NCBI RefSeq assembly: GCF_019052655.1 | Contig: NZ_JAHQVB010000026.1 | Coordinates: forward strand, 1 to 28,687 | Length of the DNA: 28,687 nt | Direction of reading: 5' to 3' | DNA from: Holdemanella porci | GTDB lineage: Bacteria > Bacillota_I > Bacilli_A > Erysipelotrichales > Erysipelotrichaceae | In this document: piece by piece, positions 15,641-27,379 of the stretch | Layout: each line of letters opens with the position of its first letter | Position numbering within the stretch: the stretch's first letter is position 1 | Position numbers and translations under genes: made by a program | Notes under the pieces: model-generated | What the model was told of the DNA's origin: nothing | Seen by the model: only the letters and a program-made list of their open reading frames with translations | Database searches by the model: none

Positions 15641-16987
15641 ATGTCGCGTGAAATGCCTAACGCAGTTTCCTTAGAACAATCAGTGCTTGGCTCTTTGATG
15701 GTATATCCTAAAGTCATTCAAGATTGTCAGGAACTCGATCTACATGTAGAAGAATTTTATTTGCCTTCTCATCAGCAGATTTATCAGGCTATCTGTACAA
15801 TTCATGAAAATGGCCAACCTATTGACATGAATACGGTGGTCAATCGTTTACAGGAAACAGATCAGTTAGAGTCTAGTCAAGGAGCAGATTATATTATTCG
15901 TTTGGCAGACTCAGCTATTTCGAGTGCAACATCAAGATCTTATATTGAAACGATCAAAAATAAGGCGCAGCTAAGAAGGTTGATTTATGTTGCGGATAAA
16001 ATTAGTGAAGAAGGCTATTCATCTGGCGAAGATATTGATACAGTTTTAGATGATGCGGAACGCTTAGTTATGGATGTAACTAGACATCGTAGGGGAAGCG
16101 AATTTGAATCAAGTGAAGAAATCGTTACTCGTGTCATTAATGAATTAAAAGAGCTTCGTATGATGAAAGGTGTAACTGGAATTGAAACGGGTTATGTCTT
16201 ATTGGATCGTATGACGAATGGTTTTCAGCGTGGTGATTTAATTATTCTTGCAGCTCGTCCTGCCATGGGAAAGAGTGCCTTGGCTTTAAATTTTGCAGCT
16301 CAAGTTGCGAAACGTAATGAAGGAGCTGTTGCGATATTTTCACTGGAAATGCCTAGTGATTCGATGATGAAGCGTTTAATGAGTTCGGAATCTCAGGTAT
16401 ATTCGGATAAGCTTCGTAGTGGTAAATTGACAAATGAGGAAATGTCTCGTTTATATGAGGCAGGTTCACATTTGAGTGAAAGAAAGATTTATATTGATGA
16501 CACAAGTAGTATCAAGGTATCTCAGATTTTCTCGAAGTGTCGTAAATTAAAGAGTGAAAATGGCTCTATTTCTTTAGTTGTAATTGACTACTTGCAGCTG
16601 ATTACGGGAACACGCGCAGATTCTCGTCAACAAGAGGTTAGTGATATTTCGCGTAATTTAAAGATTTTGGCAAAAGAAATGGAATGTCCAGTTATTGCAC
16701 TTTCTCAGCTTTCTCGTAAGGTTGAAGAAAGAACGGATCATGAACCGCAATTGTCTGATTTACGTGAGTCTGGATCAATCGAGCAGGATGCCGATATCGT
16801 AATGTTTCTATATCGTAGTAATTATTATGATAAAGATAAGGAATCACAAGAAGAAACAGAAGTTGTTGATTTATCTTTGGCAAAACATCGTAATGGCGGT
16901 ATTGGAAAGATTCAATTGGCTTTTGAAAAGAATATATCTCGTTTTACAAATTTAGAAGCCTCTGGAGATGATATTTATGCGCATTGA
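15641..16987 (+). CDS. dnaB: Replicative DNA helicase DnaB
   Basis: The 448-residue product has an N-terminal DnaG-interaction domain (NAVSLEQSVLGSLM, about 1-110), a linker helix and a RecA-type core. Walker A is ARPAMGKS with K211; Walker B is VVIDYLQL; LSQLSRKVEER and DLRESGSIEQDADIV follow. It is the hexameric helicase that unwinds DNA ahead of the fork. The ATG at 15641 is one base after the rplI stop, with AAAAGG in the end of rplI as ribosome site; the in-frame GTG at 15626 is rejected. The gene is named dnaC in Bacillus subtilis. Confidence 0.97.
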   Translation: MSREMPNAVSLEQSVLGSLMVYPKVIQDCQELDLHVEEFYLPSHQQIYQAICTIHENGQPIDMNTVVNRLQETDQLESSQGADYIIRLADSAISSATSRSYIETIKNKAQLRRLIYVADKISEEGYSSGEDIDTVLDDAERLVMDVTRHRRGSEFESSEEIVTRVINELKELRMMKGVTGIETGYVLLDRMTNGFQRGDLIILAARPAMGKSALALNFAAQVAKRNEGAVAIFSLEMPSDSMMKRLMSSESQVYSDKLRSGKLTNEEMSRLYEAGSHLSERKIYIDDTSSIKVSQIFSKCRKLKSENGSISLVVIDYLQLITGTRADSRQQEVSDISRNLKILAKEMECPVIALSQLSRKVEERTDHEPQLSDLRESGSIEQDADIVMFLYRSNYYDKDKESQEETEVVDLSLAKHRNGGIGKIQLAFEKNISRFTNLEASGDDIYAH

Positions 16988-17717
16988 TTTATTGTGTAGC
17001 GGCTCAAAAGGCAACAGTTGTTTGATTCGTCATGAAGATACGCAATTGTTGATTGATTGTGGTTCAACAAAAAAGTATTTGATGGAAAGCTTTAAAAAGG
17101 TTGGAGCTTGTGTTGATGATACAAATGGTGTTTTGATTAGTCATGCTCATTCGGATCATGTTTCGCAGTTAAAGCATTTTAAGCATTTGGATGTGTATTC
17201 TTATTGTGATTTAAAGGATGCGTTAGATAAACATGATGTAGTACCGAATCAAAAGTTGATTATCAAAGATTTGAGCATTCAATTTCTAGGTTTGTCTCAT
17301 GATTCGCCACATACAATTGGTTTTGTGGTAGAGTCGGATAAAGAAAAGCTTGTGTATGTAACGGATACAGGTTATGTACCCAATCAAATTAAACCGTATA
17401 TTGCGAATGCAGACCATTATATCTTTGAAAGCAATCACGATGTGGATCGTTTGATGCGTACAAAGCGTCCGATGTTTTTAAAACAGCGTATTTTGAGTGA
17501 TAATGGGCATTTGAATAATGAAGATTCAAGTTTAAATTTAACTTCCTTGATCAATGCGAAGACAAAAAATATTGTTCTTGCGCATTTGAGTGAAGAGGCG
17601 AATACGCAAGATCTAGCATTGGATACATTTTCGAATGTACTATTACGAAAGGACTTACATCCTTCTGGAATTGATGTAAGAGCGGCAAAGCAGTTTGAAG
17701 TTTTGACAATTGATTAG
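16977..17717 (+). CDS. yycJ: YycJ/WalJ-type metallo-beta-lactamase-fold hydrolase
   Basis: The 246-residue protein starts RIDLLCSGSKGNSCLI and carries the metal-binding HAHSDH motif (residues 56-61), with a later DTGY and ESNHD. These mark the YycJ family of metallo-beta-lactamase-fold proteins, reported to resemble a double-strand exonuclease acting in repair. The ATG at 16977 has GGAG nine bases upstream; an earlier ATG at 16968 touches that site. It overlaps the end of dnaB by 11 bases. In many Firmicutes yycJ is beside walRK, but those genes are not here. Confidence 0.9.
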   Translation: MRIDLLCSGSKGNSCLIRHEDTQLLIDCGSTKKYLMESFKKVGACVDDTNGVLISHAHSDHVSQLKHFKHLDVYSYCDLKDALDKHDVVPNQKLIIKDLSIQFLGLSHDSPHTIGFVVESDKEKLVYVTDTGYVPNQIKPYIANADHYIFESNHDVDRLMRTKRPMFLKQRILSDNGHLNNEDSSLNLTSLINAKTKNIVLAHLSEEANTQDLALDTFSNVLLRKDLHPSGIDVRAAKQFEVLTID

Positions 17718-17756
17718 AATTGTTTAATGATAAAAAACAGAATATTCATATACTAT

Positions 17757-17800
17757 AACACTGGAAGTTTTGGAGTATTCCATTTCTTTCAGTGTTTTCT
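17757..17800 (+). terminator. Probable terminator after yycJ
   Basis: AACACTG (17757-17763) pairs with CAGTGTT (17790-17796), extended inward by GAA/TTT with one wobble pair, around a loop of about 20 bases, followed by TTTTCT. The large loop makes it weaker than the others. Confidence 0.55.
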
Positions 17801-17814
17801 ATTATGGACAAGGA

Positions 17815-17823
17815 TGGTATAAT
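17815..17823 (+). promoter_or_regulatory. Extended -10 promoter of upp and probably the atp operon
   Basis: TGGTATAAT (17815-17823) is a TGn extended -10 box. The position 17 bases upstream holds only TTTTCT. The predicted start is near 17830, about 20 bases before the upp ATG. No terminator or clear promoter follows upp, so it may also drive the ATP synthase genes. Confidence 0.6.
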
Positions 17824-17849
17824 TATGACTATAAAGGTAGGTAATTTAA

Positions 17850-18470
17850 ATGTTAAAAGTTATTGATCATCCGTTGATTAAGCATAAATTAACAGTTATG
17901 CGAAAAAAAGAAACGGGAACGAAAGATTTTCGTCAAAACTTAGATGAAATTGGAGGATTAATGGTTTATGAAATCACTCGTGATTTGCCTTTGAAACCAA
18001 TTGAAATCGAAACACCAATTTGTCAGTACACAGGTTATGAATTGGCTAAAAAAGTTGTGATTGTGCCAATTTTACGTGCTGGACTAGGTATGGTAAATGG
18101 AATTCAGGATTTGATTCCAACCGCAAAGATTGCGCATGTTGGTATGTATCGTGATGAAGAAACGCTAGAGCCACATACTTATTTTGAAAAATATCCAAAG
18201 AACTTAGAAGATGCGATCACAATCGTTGTGGATCCAATGCTCGCAACTGGTGGTTCAAGTGTAGCAGCAATCGATATGGTTAAGAAGCAAGGAGCTACAA
18301 ATGTGAAGTTGGTTTGTTTGGTTGGTGCACCTGAAGGTGTTAAAACAGTTGAAAAAGCACATCCAGATGTAGATATTTACTTAGCTTCACTAGATGACCA
18401 TTTAAATGAACATGGATATATTGTTCCAGGTTTAGGAGATGCTGGAGATCGTATTTTCGGTACGAAGTAA
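17850..18470 (+). CDS. upp: Uracil phosphoribosyltransferase
   Basis: At 206 residues it is close to the usual 208-210. It carries [10 protein letters not shown], the PRPP-binding loop [12 protein letters not shown] (126-137), and the C-terminal uracil-site segment [17 protein letters not shown]. It makes UMP from uracil and PRPP for pyrimidine salvage. AGGTAGG precedes the ATG. The atpZ-like gene begins three bases after its stop, so upp heads the ATP synthase operon, as seen in other Firmicutes where upp precedes atp. Confidence 0.96.
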   Translation: MLKVIDHPLIKHKLTVMRKKETGTKDFRQNLDEIGGLMVYEITRDLPLKPIEIETPICQYTGYELAKKVVIVPILRAGLGMVNGIQDLIPTAKIAHVGMYRDEETLEPHTYFEKYPKNLEDAITIVVDPMLATGGSSVAAIDMVKKQGATNVKLVCLVGAPEGVKTVEKAHPDVDIYLASLDDHLNEHGYIVPGLGDAGDRIFGTK

Positions 18471-18473
18471 TTG

Positions 18474-18641
18474 ATGAAACCTTATGCTTTTTCGGGAATG
18501 TTATGCACAAGCATGCTCATATTTGGGCTTATCGGTTATAATATTGATGGCTGGTTACATACTACGCCTTTATTTGTGATTGTAGGTTTAATGTACAGTA
18601 TTATTGGTAGTATTATTTTATTAATAAAAAAATCGAGGTAA
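18474..18641 (+). CDS. AtpZ-like small membrane protein
   Basis: A 55-residue ORF (start MKPYAFSGMLCT, end LLIKKSR) fills the gap between upp and the atpI-like gene. It has two hydrophobic helices (about 6-22 and 33-51) joined by a short turn with NIDGWLHTTP, which resembles the LDxWLGTxP hairpin of AtpZ/AtpI-family proteins. AtpZ is found at the head of atp operons and has been linked with AtpI in ATP synthase assembly and divalent cation movement. It starts three bases after upp and has no ribosome site of its own beyond the end of upp, suggesting coupling. Confidence 0.65.
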   Translation: MKPYAFSGMLCTSMLIFGLIGYNIDGWLHTTPLFVIVGLMYSIIGSIILLIKKSR

Positions 18642-18645
18642 AGCA

Positions 18646-19014
18646 ATGCAGCAAATGAATAAAAAAATAGTAAAGTATACTTTGATATTTAGTTTATTTT
18701 GCTCTTTGGTTTGTGCAGTTATTTTTCATTCTCAAATGATTCAAGTATTTATAGCTGTTTGGATAGGTTGCCTTACAGGTTTAGTGGGGTATCGTAAGAT
18801 TGTTCAAATGGCTTTAAATATTCCAACAGATGAAATAGCTGGAAAAAAGATAGGTACACAAGAATATATGAAAAGATATCTTATGTATGGTCTAGTTTTA
18901 GTTATTTGTCAATTAATGGAGTTGCCAATTTTGGCAGTTCTTGTTGGGCTTATGTGCAATAAAGGAGCTATTCTTTTATATGCACTAAAAGAAAAGGAGG
19001 ATTTCCATGAGTGA
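18646..19014 (+). CDS. atpI: ATP synthase subunit I (AtpI-like)
   Basis: The 122-residue protein has four hydrophobic segments (about 10-27, 29-46, 84-100 and 102-116) and stands immediately before atpB, as AtpI does. AtpI helps assemble the c-ring in several species. GAGGT in the end of the previous ORF sets the ATG, and the 3' end overlaps atpB by eight bases. Sequence is poorly conserved in this family, so the call rests on topology, size and position. Confidence 0.75.
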   Translation: MQQMNKKIVKYTLIFSLFCSLVCAVIFHSQMIQVFIAVWIGCLTGLVGYRKIVQMALNIPTDEIAGKKIGTQEYMKRYLMYGLVLVICQLMELPILAVLVGLMCNKGAILLYALKEKEDFHE

Positions 19015-19714
19015 TGTAAGTGCAATTATCATTCACATTGGAAAGTTCTCTTTACAGATTCAACAATCTATTCTTGTATGGCTTGGAATTTGTGTTTTCT
19101 TTGCGTTCTTCTTCTACTTTGCAGGAAAGAAAATTGAAAAACAAGATCCTTCAAAAGCTAGTAAAGGGATTGTGTATATTTGTGAGGAGATCTACAACTT
19201 AGTGCTTTACGTAATTAAAGATAACTTAAGGGAAACTACAAAGAAATATATTCCTATGTTTGGCACTTTGATTGTGATGATGATTGTAAGTAACTTGATT
19301 GGTTTGATTGGGCTTCAAAATCCAACGAGCAATGTAAGTTTTAATGCGACATTGGCTGTCACAATGTGGTTGATGATCCAAGGTAATGGTATTAAAAAAG
19401 GTGGATTATTAGCACGAATGAAAGAGTTGACAGAGCCGATGTTCTTGTTGACACCATTGAATGTCATAGGAGAGTTGGCGTTGCCTATCTCATTAACAAT
19501 GCGTTTATTTGGTAATATTTTGGCAGGATATATCATTTCTATGTTGGTGTATACATTGATTAAAATGTTGATGCCAATAGGATTGTTAGGATTATTAGTA
19601 ACGCCATTTTTACATATGTATTTTGATATATTCTCAGGTGTAATTCAGACATATATCTTCTTTACACTAAGCTCGTTCTTCTTAGGACAGCAAGTGGTGA
19701 TTCAAGAAGATTAA
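19007..19714 (+). CDS. atpB: ATP synthase subunit a
   Basis: The 235-residue membrane protein carries the signature SLTMRLFGNILAG, in which R166 is the essential arginine facing the c-ring, preceded by PLNVIGELALPIS. Subunit a forms the ion half-channels of Fo. AAGGAGG lies within the end of the atpI-like gene. Its length is normal for Firmicutes. Confidence 0.96.
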   Translation: MSDVSAIIIHIGKFSLQIQQSILVWLGICVFFAFFFYFAGKKIEKQDPSKASKGIVYICEEIYNLVLYVIKDNLRETTKKYIPMFGTLIVMMIVSNLIGLIGLQNPTSNVSFNATLAVTMWLMIQGNGIKKGGLLARMKELTEPMFLLTPLNVIGELALPISLTMRLFGNILAGYIISMLVYTLIKMLMPIGLLGLLVTPFLHMYFDIFSGVIQTYIFFTLSSFFLGQQVVIQED

Positions 19715-19721
19715 TAAATAG

Positions 19722-19976
<255 letters not shown>

Positions 19977-19994
19977 TGATTGGGAGAATCGGTA

Positions 19995-20510
19995 ATGATT
20001 GACTTTAATATTGACAATTATTTGCGAATTTCATTGACCGATGTTGTTTTAGTTTGTATTTCTACTTTTTTGATTGTAATGTTTGCCAAAAAATTCTTTT
20101 GGGGAAAATTACTAACATTAATTCAAAAACGACAAGATTTAATTCAAGAAAATATCAATTCTTCAGTAGCTATTAAAAAGCAGGCTGAAGATGTTAAAGA
20201 ACAGTATGATGAAAAATTGCGTAATGTATCGCAAGAAGCTCATACCATTATTGTTTCAGCTAGAGCACATGCGGATCAAGAAAAACAGCAGATTATAAAA
20301 GAAGCAAATGACGAAGCTTTGCGTATTAAGAAAAACGCAAATGAAGATATCGAACGTCAGAAGCGTGACGCTCAAAAAGAAATGAAAAAAGCAATTAGCG
20401 ATGTCGCATTAAGCGCAGCTAGTCAGTTGATTAAAAAAGAAATGGATGAAGAAACACAGAAGCAGTTTGTGGAAGATTTTATTGAACAGGCAGGCGATAA
20501 ACAATGGTAG
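19995..20510 (+). CDS. atpF: ATP synthase subunit b
   Basis: The 171-residue protein has one N-terminal membrane helix (about 12-30) followed by a long charged coiled coil, the peripheral stalk that ties F1 to subunit a. The ATG at 19995 is chosen because GGGAG (19982-19986) lies eight bases upstream; the in-frame TTG at 19980 falls in that site. The 3' end overlaps atpH by seven bases. Confidence 0.95.
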   Translation: MIDFNIDNYLRISLTDVVLVCISTFLIVMFAKKFFWGKLLTLIQKRQDLIQENINSSVAIKKQAEDVKEQYDEKLRNVSQEAHTIIVSARAHADQEKQQIIKEANDEALRIKKNANEDIERQKRDAQKEMKKAISDVALSAASQLIKKEMDEETQKQFVEDFIEQAGDKQW

Positions 20511-21031
20511 ATTACACGCCTTATGCTCAGGCTCTATTTGAATTAGCACAAGATTCAAAGCAAGAAATGGCTTGGATGTCAGAGCTAAAGCAAGTAGCGC
20601 AAGTGATTACTTCAGTACCAGAATTAAACAAGATTCTAGCACATCCAAGTATTTCTCGAGTAAAGAAAAAGGAAATCATCCAAACAGCTTTCGAATCCGA
20701 ATTAGATACAACTGTATTTCGTTTCTTGCTTGTGTTAAATGAGCATAATGAACTTTCTCATCTTGATAAAATCAGTGATGCGTATGAAGAGTGTTATCGA
20801 AAGAAACATAGAATTGAAATCGTTAAAGTAACGAGTGCATCAAAACTAGATGAAGATCAATTATCAAGATTGAAAGAGATGTTAGAGAAAAAAATGAATA
20901 AGACACTTGAACTTGAAGTACAAGTGGATCCATCTTTGATTGCAGGTATTAAAGTACAGGCGAATGATTTAGTGATGGATAATACGGTCATTGCGAAGAT
21001 TGACGCAATGAAGGAAGCAATTAATAGATAA
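20504..21031 (+). CDS. atpH: ATP synthase subunit delta
   Basis: The 175-residue product has the OSCP/delta opening (YTPYAQALFELAQDS), a six-helix N-terminal domain and the conserved C-terminal DPSLIAGIKVQANDLVMD segment. It joins the b stalk to the top of F1. Translation is probably coupled to atpF, since the start overlaps its end and only a weak GCAGGC precedes it. Confidence 0.95.
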   Translation: MVDYTPYAQALFELAQDSKQEMAWMSELKQVAQVITSVPELNKILAHPSISRVKKKEIIQTAFESELDTTVFRFLLVLNEHNELSHLDKISDAYEECYRKKHRIEIVKVTSASKLDEDQLSRLKEMLEKKMNKTLELEVQVDPSLIAGIKVQANDLVMDNTVIAKIDAMKEAINR

Positions 21032-21043
21032 GCAGGTGATATG

Positions 21044-22579
21044 ATGAGTTTAAATCCAGCAGAGATTTCAAAATTAATCAAAGCTCAAATTCAAAGTATC
21101 GACCAGGATCTTGAAATGAATGAAAGTGGTACTATCCTAACAGTAGGTGATGGTATCGCAACAGTATATGGATTGAAAAATGCCATGATGAGTGAATTGT
21201 TGTTATTCCCTCACGATGTATATGGTATGGTCATGAACTTAGAAGACGAACAAGTAGGTGTCGTATTACTAGGTGATAATTCCGATATCAAAGAAGGTGA
21301 CGTTGTAAAACGTACAGGTCACATCATTGAAGTTCCAGTTGGTGATAGTTTGATGGGTCGTGTTGTCAATGCATTAGGACAACCGATTGATGGTTTAGGT
21401 GAAATCAAAACAGATAGAACACGTCCAGTAGAACGTGTGGCCCCAGGTGTAATGACAAGAAAGAGTGTATCGGTTCCATTACAAACGGGTTTAAAAATTA
21501 TTGACTCTATGATTCCAATTGGTCGTGGACAACGTGAGTTGATCATTGGTGACCGTCAAACAGGTAAAACAGCAATCGCAATCGATACGATTTTGAATCA
21601 AAAAGATCAAAATGTAAAATGTATTTATGTGGCGATTGGTCAAAAGGCAAGTACTGTAGCTCAAATCGTTGAAAAATTAAAACAACACGGAGCTATGGAA
21701 TATACTACGATCGTAGCGGCTACTGCATCTGAAGCAGCGCCATTACAATATATTGCACCTTATGCAGGCTGTGCAATGGGTGAGGAATGGATGGAAAACG
21801 GAGAAGACGTATTAATTGTTTATGATGATTTATCAAAACATGCCGTAGCCTACCGTACACTGTCTTTACTTCTTCGTCGTCCTCCTGGACGTGAAGCGTA
21901 TCCTGGAGATGTCTTCTACTTACATTCACGTTTATTAGAGCGTGCAGCACGTTTAAATGAAAATTATGGTGGTGGATCTTTAACTGCTTTACCAATCATT
22001 GAAACACAAGCCGGAGATATTTCTGCCTATATTCCTACAAACGTAATTTCAATTACGGATGGACAGATTTTCTTGAAAACAGATATGTTTAATGAAGGCG
22101 TTCGTCCAAGTGTAGATAGTGGTTTAAGTGTAAGTCGTGTAGGTAGTGCTGCACAGACAAAAGCTATGAAGCAGGTTTCTGGTTCATTAAAGCTTGAACT
22201 AGCTCAATATCGTGAAATGGAATCTTTTGCGAAGTTTGGTTCAGATTTGGATGCGAGTACAAAAGATGTATTGGATCATGGTGCAAGATTAACTCAATTA
22301 TTGATTCAAAAACAATATTCACCATTAACAGTGCCTGAACAAGTATTATCTTTGTATGCTGCAAAAAATAGATATTTAAAACCTGTTGAAGTAGATCACG
22401 TTGGTGAATTTGAACAAGGAATGTTGGAGTATGCACATCGTGAATATCCTTATGTTTTAGATCAGATTGAAATGAAAAAGGCAATTGACGATGAATTAGA
22501 AGCGGATATTAAGAAGGCTTTGGATGCATACGCAAAACAATATGCACTAGAAAAGGGTGCGCAACATGGCACAGAGTAG
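21044..22579 (+). CDS. atpA: ATP synthase subunit alpha
   Basis: The 511-residue F1 alpha subunit has Walker A GDRQTGKT (169-176, K175), the [11 protein letters not shown] segment and [22 protein letters not shown]. It binds nucleotide at non-catalytic sites. Two ATGs stand in tandem (21041 and 21044). AGGTG ends at 21038, so the second has better spacing and gives the usual opening [12 protein letters not shown]. It overlaps atpG by 14 bases. Confidence 0.97.
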   Translation: MSLNPAEISKLIKAQIQSIDQDLEMNESGTILTVGDGIATVYGLKNAMMSELLLFPHDVYGMVMNLEDEQVGVVLLGDNSDIKEGDVVKRTGHIIEVPVGDSLMGRVVNALGQPIDGLGEIKTDRTRPVERVAPGVMTRKSVSVPLQTGLKIIDSMIPIGRGQRELIIGDRQTGKTAIAIDTILNQKDQNVKCIYVAIGQKASTVAQIVEKLKQHGAMEYTTIVAATASEAAPLQYIAPYAGCAMGEEWMENGEDVLIVYDDLSKHAVAYRTLSLLLRRPPGREAYPGDVFYLHSRLLERAARLNENYGGGSLTALPIIETQAGDISAYIPTNVISITDGQIFLKTDMFNEGVRPSVDSGLSVSRVGSAAQTKAMKQVSGSLKLELAQYREMESFAKFGSDLDASTKDVLDHGARLTQLLIQKQYSPLTVPEQVLSLYAAKNRYLKPVEVDHVGEFEQGMLEYAHREYPYVLDQIEMKKAIDDELEADIKKALDAYAKQYALEKGAQHGTE

Positions 22580-23414
22580 ACAGGCTATTCAGGCCCGAAT
22601 CAGTTCCGTTAGTTCAACTAAAAAAATCACAAAAGCAATGCAGCTGATTGCTTCAAGTAAATTAACTAGACAAAGACAAATTATGGAAGAAAACCGTAGT
22701 TATGCACAAGGTCTTCAAGAACTATTCACAATGGTACTTCGTAGTACTGGAGATGATTCTATATATTTAAATGAGAATCAAGGAAAGCCAGGTTTTATCT
22801 TTGTGATCACAAGTGATATGGGACTTTGTGGTGGTTACAACGCAAACGTGTATCGTATGATACAAGATGAGTTTTCTGAAAAGGATCATGTAGTTATGAT
22901 AGGAATTCGTGGTTCTGCATGGATTTCAAAACGTGACTATAATGTTGAAACTGTATTAAGTGATCTTGACGAGGATGATGTATATAATGCTTTATCGAAA
23001 TGTATGCAGGATGCATTAGACTTGTTTGAAAAGAAAGAGATTTCAAAAATTCAAATTTTATATACGCACTATAAAAACACATTGACATTTGTTCCTACTT
23101 TAGAAACGGTTTTACCTGTTTCTAAGCCTCAGGAAGAAAAGAAGTCAGGCATGCATGCGGATATGATTTTTGAACCAGATAAGGAAACAATGCTACAAAA
23201 CATGATTCCTATGGTGACAAAATCAATTCTTTACTCTCGTTATTTAGAGAGTAAAACAAGCGAACAGGCTTCTCGAAGAATGGCAATGGAGAGTGCAACT
23301 GACAATGCAGAAGAGTTGCAGAATAATCTTGAACTTGCATATAACCGTGTACGTCAAGGAGCTATCACGCAAGAAATCACTGAAATTGTCGGTGGTGCAA
23401 ATGCACTTTCATAA
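22566..23414 (+). CDS. atpG: ATP synthase subunit gamma
   Basis: The 282-residue central-stalk subunit has the characteristic ends: [23 protein letters not shown] at the start and [24 protein letters not shown] at the end, which form the coiled coil that rotates inside alpha3beta3. It also has the [14 protein letters not shown] segment. The ATG at 22566 has AAAAGGG eight bases upstream, within atpA; the in-frame GTG at 22557 is rejected. Confidence 0.96.
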   Translation: MAQSRQAIQARISSVSSTKKITKAMQLIASSKLTRQRQIMEENRSYAQGLQELFTMVLRSTGDDSIYLNENQGKPGFIFVITSDMGLCGGYNANVYRMIQDEFSEKDHVVMIGIRGSAWISKRDYNVETVLSDLDEDDVYNALSKCMQDALDLFEKKEISKIQILYTHYKNTLTFVPTLETVLPVSKPQEEKKSGMHADMIFEPDKETMLQNMIPMVTKSILYSRYLESKTSEQASRRMAMESATDNAEELQNNLELAYNRVRQGAITQEITEIVGGANALS

Positions 23415-24827
<1,413 letters not shown>

Positions 24828-24829
24828 TC

Positions 24830-25225
24830 ATGATTGCTTTTAAAGTAGTAACACCAAAAGGCGAATATTTAAAGCAGGAAGTTAAAAGTATTCATGTAAA
24901 GACGGTGGTTGGAGAAACAACAATTTTACCAAATCACATGCCTATCTTTGCATCTTTGGTGCCTTGTAAGCTTGTTTTGAAAAACGAAAATGATGAAGAA
25001 GAAATCTTTGCGATTTCTGGTGGCTTTTTACAATTCAACAAAAATGAAGGCATGATTCTAGCTGATGCGATCGAAGGAAAAAAAGATATCGATCTTGAGC
25101 GTGCAAAAAAATCAATGGAACGTGCTAAAGAGCGTTTAGAGAAAAAAGATTCAGATACAAATCTAAAAAGAGCTCAGTTATCATTGGAAAGAGCAATTAA
25201 TAGAATTCATGTATATGGCGAGTAA
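24830..25225 (+). CDS. atpC: ATP synthase subunit epsilon
   Basis: The 131-residue protein has the N-terminal beta-sandwich (FKVVTPKGEYLKQEVKSI, TILPNHMPIFASL, AISGGFLQF) and a C-terminal two-helix domain rich in R, K, E and A that can inhibit ATP hydrolysis. It starts two bases after atpD and ends the operon; its stop codon lies in the terminator loop. Confidence 0.95.
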   Translation: MIAFKVVTPKGEYLKQEVKSIHVKTVVGETTILPNHMPIFASLVPCKLVLKNENDEEEIFAISGGFLQFNKNEGMILADAIEGKKDIDLERAKKSMERAKERLEKKDSDTNLKRAQLSLERAINRIHVYGE

Positions 25226-25240
25226 TCCTCGCCATTTTCT
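25215..25240 (+). terminator. Terminator of the atp operon
   Basis: A perfect, GC-containing 8-bp stem, ATGGCGAG (25215-25222) against CTCGCCAT (25228-25235), followed by TTTCTTTC. The left arm is part of atpC. Confidence 0.8.
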
Positions 25241-25251
25241 TTCATTAAATT

Positions 25252-25278
25252 TTAGCAAACTTATTGCATCAGTGCTAA
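25252..25278 (+). promoter_or_regulatory. CIRCE-like operator 1 (degenerate)
   Basis: TTAGCAAAC, nine bases, then CAGTGCTAA keeps the exact 9-9-9 layout of a CIRCE element, with the outer TTAGCA/TGCTAA pairs intact and the inner three positions unmatched. It covers the -35 box of the groES promoter. CIRCE is the binding site of the heat-shock repressor HrcA. Confidence 0.5.
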
Positions 25279-25291
25279 AAATGAGTATAAT
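25264..25291 (+). promoter_or_regulatory. groESL promoter
   Basis: TTGCAT (25264-25269), 16 bases, then a perfect TATAAT (25286-25291). The predicted start is near 25298, inside the second CIRCE. Confidence 0.7.
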
Positions 25292-25296
25292 AGTAA

Positions 25297-25323
25297 TTAG
25301 CAGTTAGAATAACTAAGTGCTAA
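25297..25323 (+). promoter_or_regulatory. CIRCE operator 2
   Basis: TTAGCAGTT, nine bases, AAGTGCTAA: eight of nine arm positions are complementary. It overlaps the predicted transcript start and sits just before the groES ribosome site, the usual place for HrcA repression. Confidence 0.85.
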
Positions 25324-25337
25324 AAGGAGGATGAATT

Positions 25338-25598
25338 ATGTTACAACCTTTACATGATTATGTTTTATTAAAGAAAGAGAAAGAAGAAAAAACTACGGCA
25401 AGTGGAATTATTTTGACAAGTGGAAAAGAAAAGTCAAAGCTTGCAGTTGTCGCAAGTATTGGTGCAGATGTTAAAGATGCGGGATATGCTTGTGGAGATA
25501 AAGTTTTATATAAAGAATATTCGGGAACTACAATGCAGCTTGATGATGAAGAATTCATTGTCATCAAAGATGAAGATATCATTGCAGTAAGTAAGTAG
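25338..25598 (+). CDS. groES: Co-chaperonin GroES
   Basis: The 86-residue protein is slightly shorter than the usual 94. It has the Cpn10 opening (LQPLHDYVLLKKEKEE), a mobile loop with TTASGIIL that contacts GroEL, and the ending FIVIKDEDIIAV. Seven copies cap the GroEL ring. A strong AAGGAGG precedes the ATG, and control is by the CIRCE sites just upstream. Confidence 0.96.
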   Translation: MLQPLHDYVLLKKEKEEKTTASGIILTSGKEKSKLAVVASIGADVKDAGYACGDKVLYKEYSGTTMQLDDEEFIVIKDEDIIAVSK

Positions 25599-25611
25599 TA
25601 GGAGGTAATGA

Positions 25612-27228
<1,617 letters not shown>

Positions 27229-27238
27229 CAGTTGATTG

Positions 27239-27275
27239 AATAGCTAAGGTTTTGATTACTTTAGCTATTTTTTTG
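27239..27275 (+). terminator. Terminator after groEL
   Basis: AATAGCTAA (27239-27247) pairs with TTAGCTATT (27261-27269), extendable inward by three pairs including one wobble, followed by TTTTT. Confidence 0.85.
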
Positions 27276-27379
27276 TGCAAAGAAAGCTTTTGAAAATAAT
27301 GTAAATTATGTGTCAAAAAGGCTAAAAAAGTTTTCCGCTTGCGCTACCATATCTGTACAACTCGAGGGAGGTATAGATT

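Noticed and set aside
17740..17849. Attenuator or riboswitch upstream of upp
   Set aside because: The hairpin lies before the extended -10 box, so it belongs to the preceding transcript. The upp leader of about 20 bases is too short for an aptamer.
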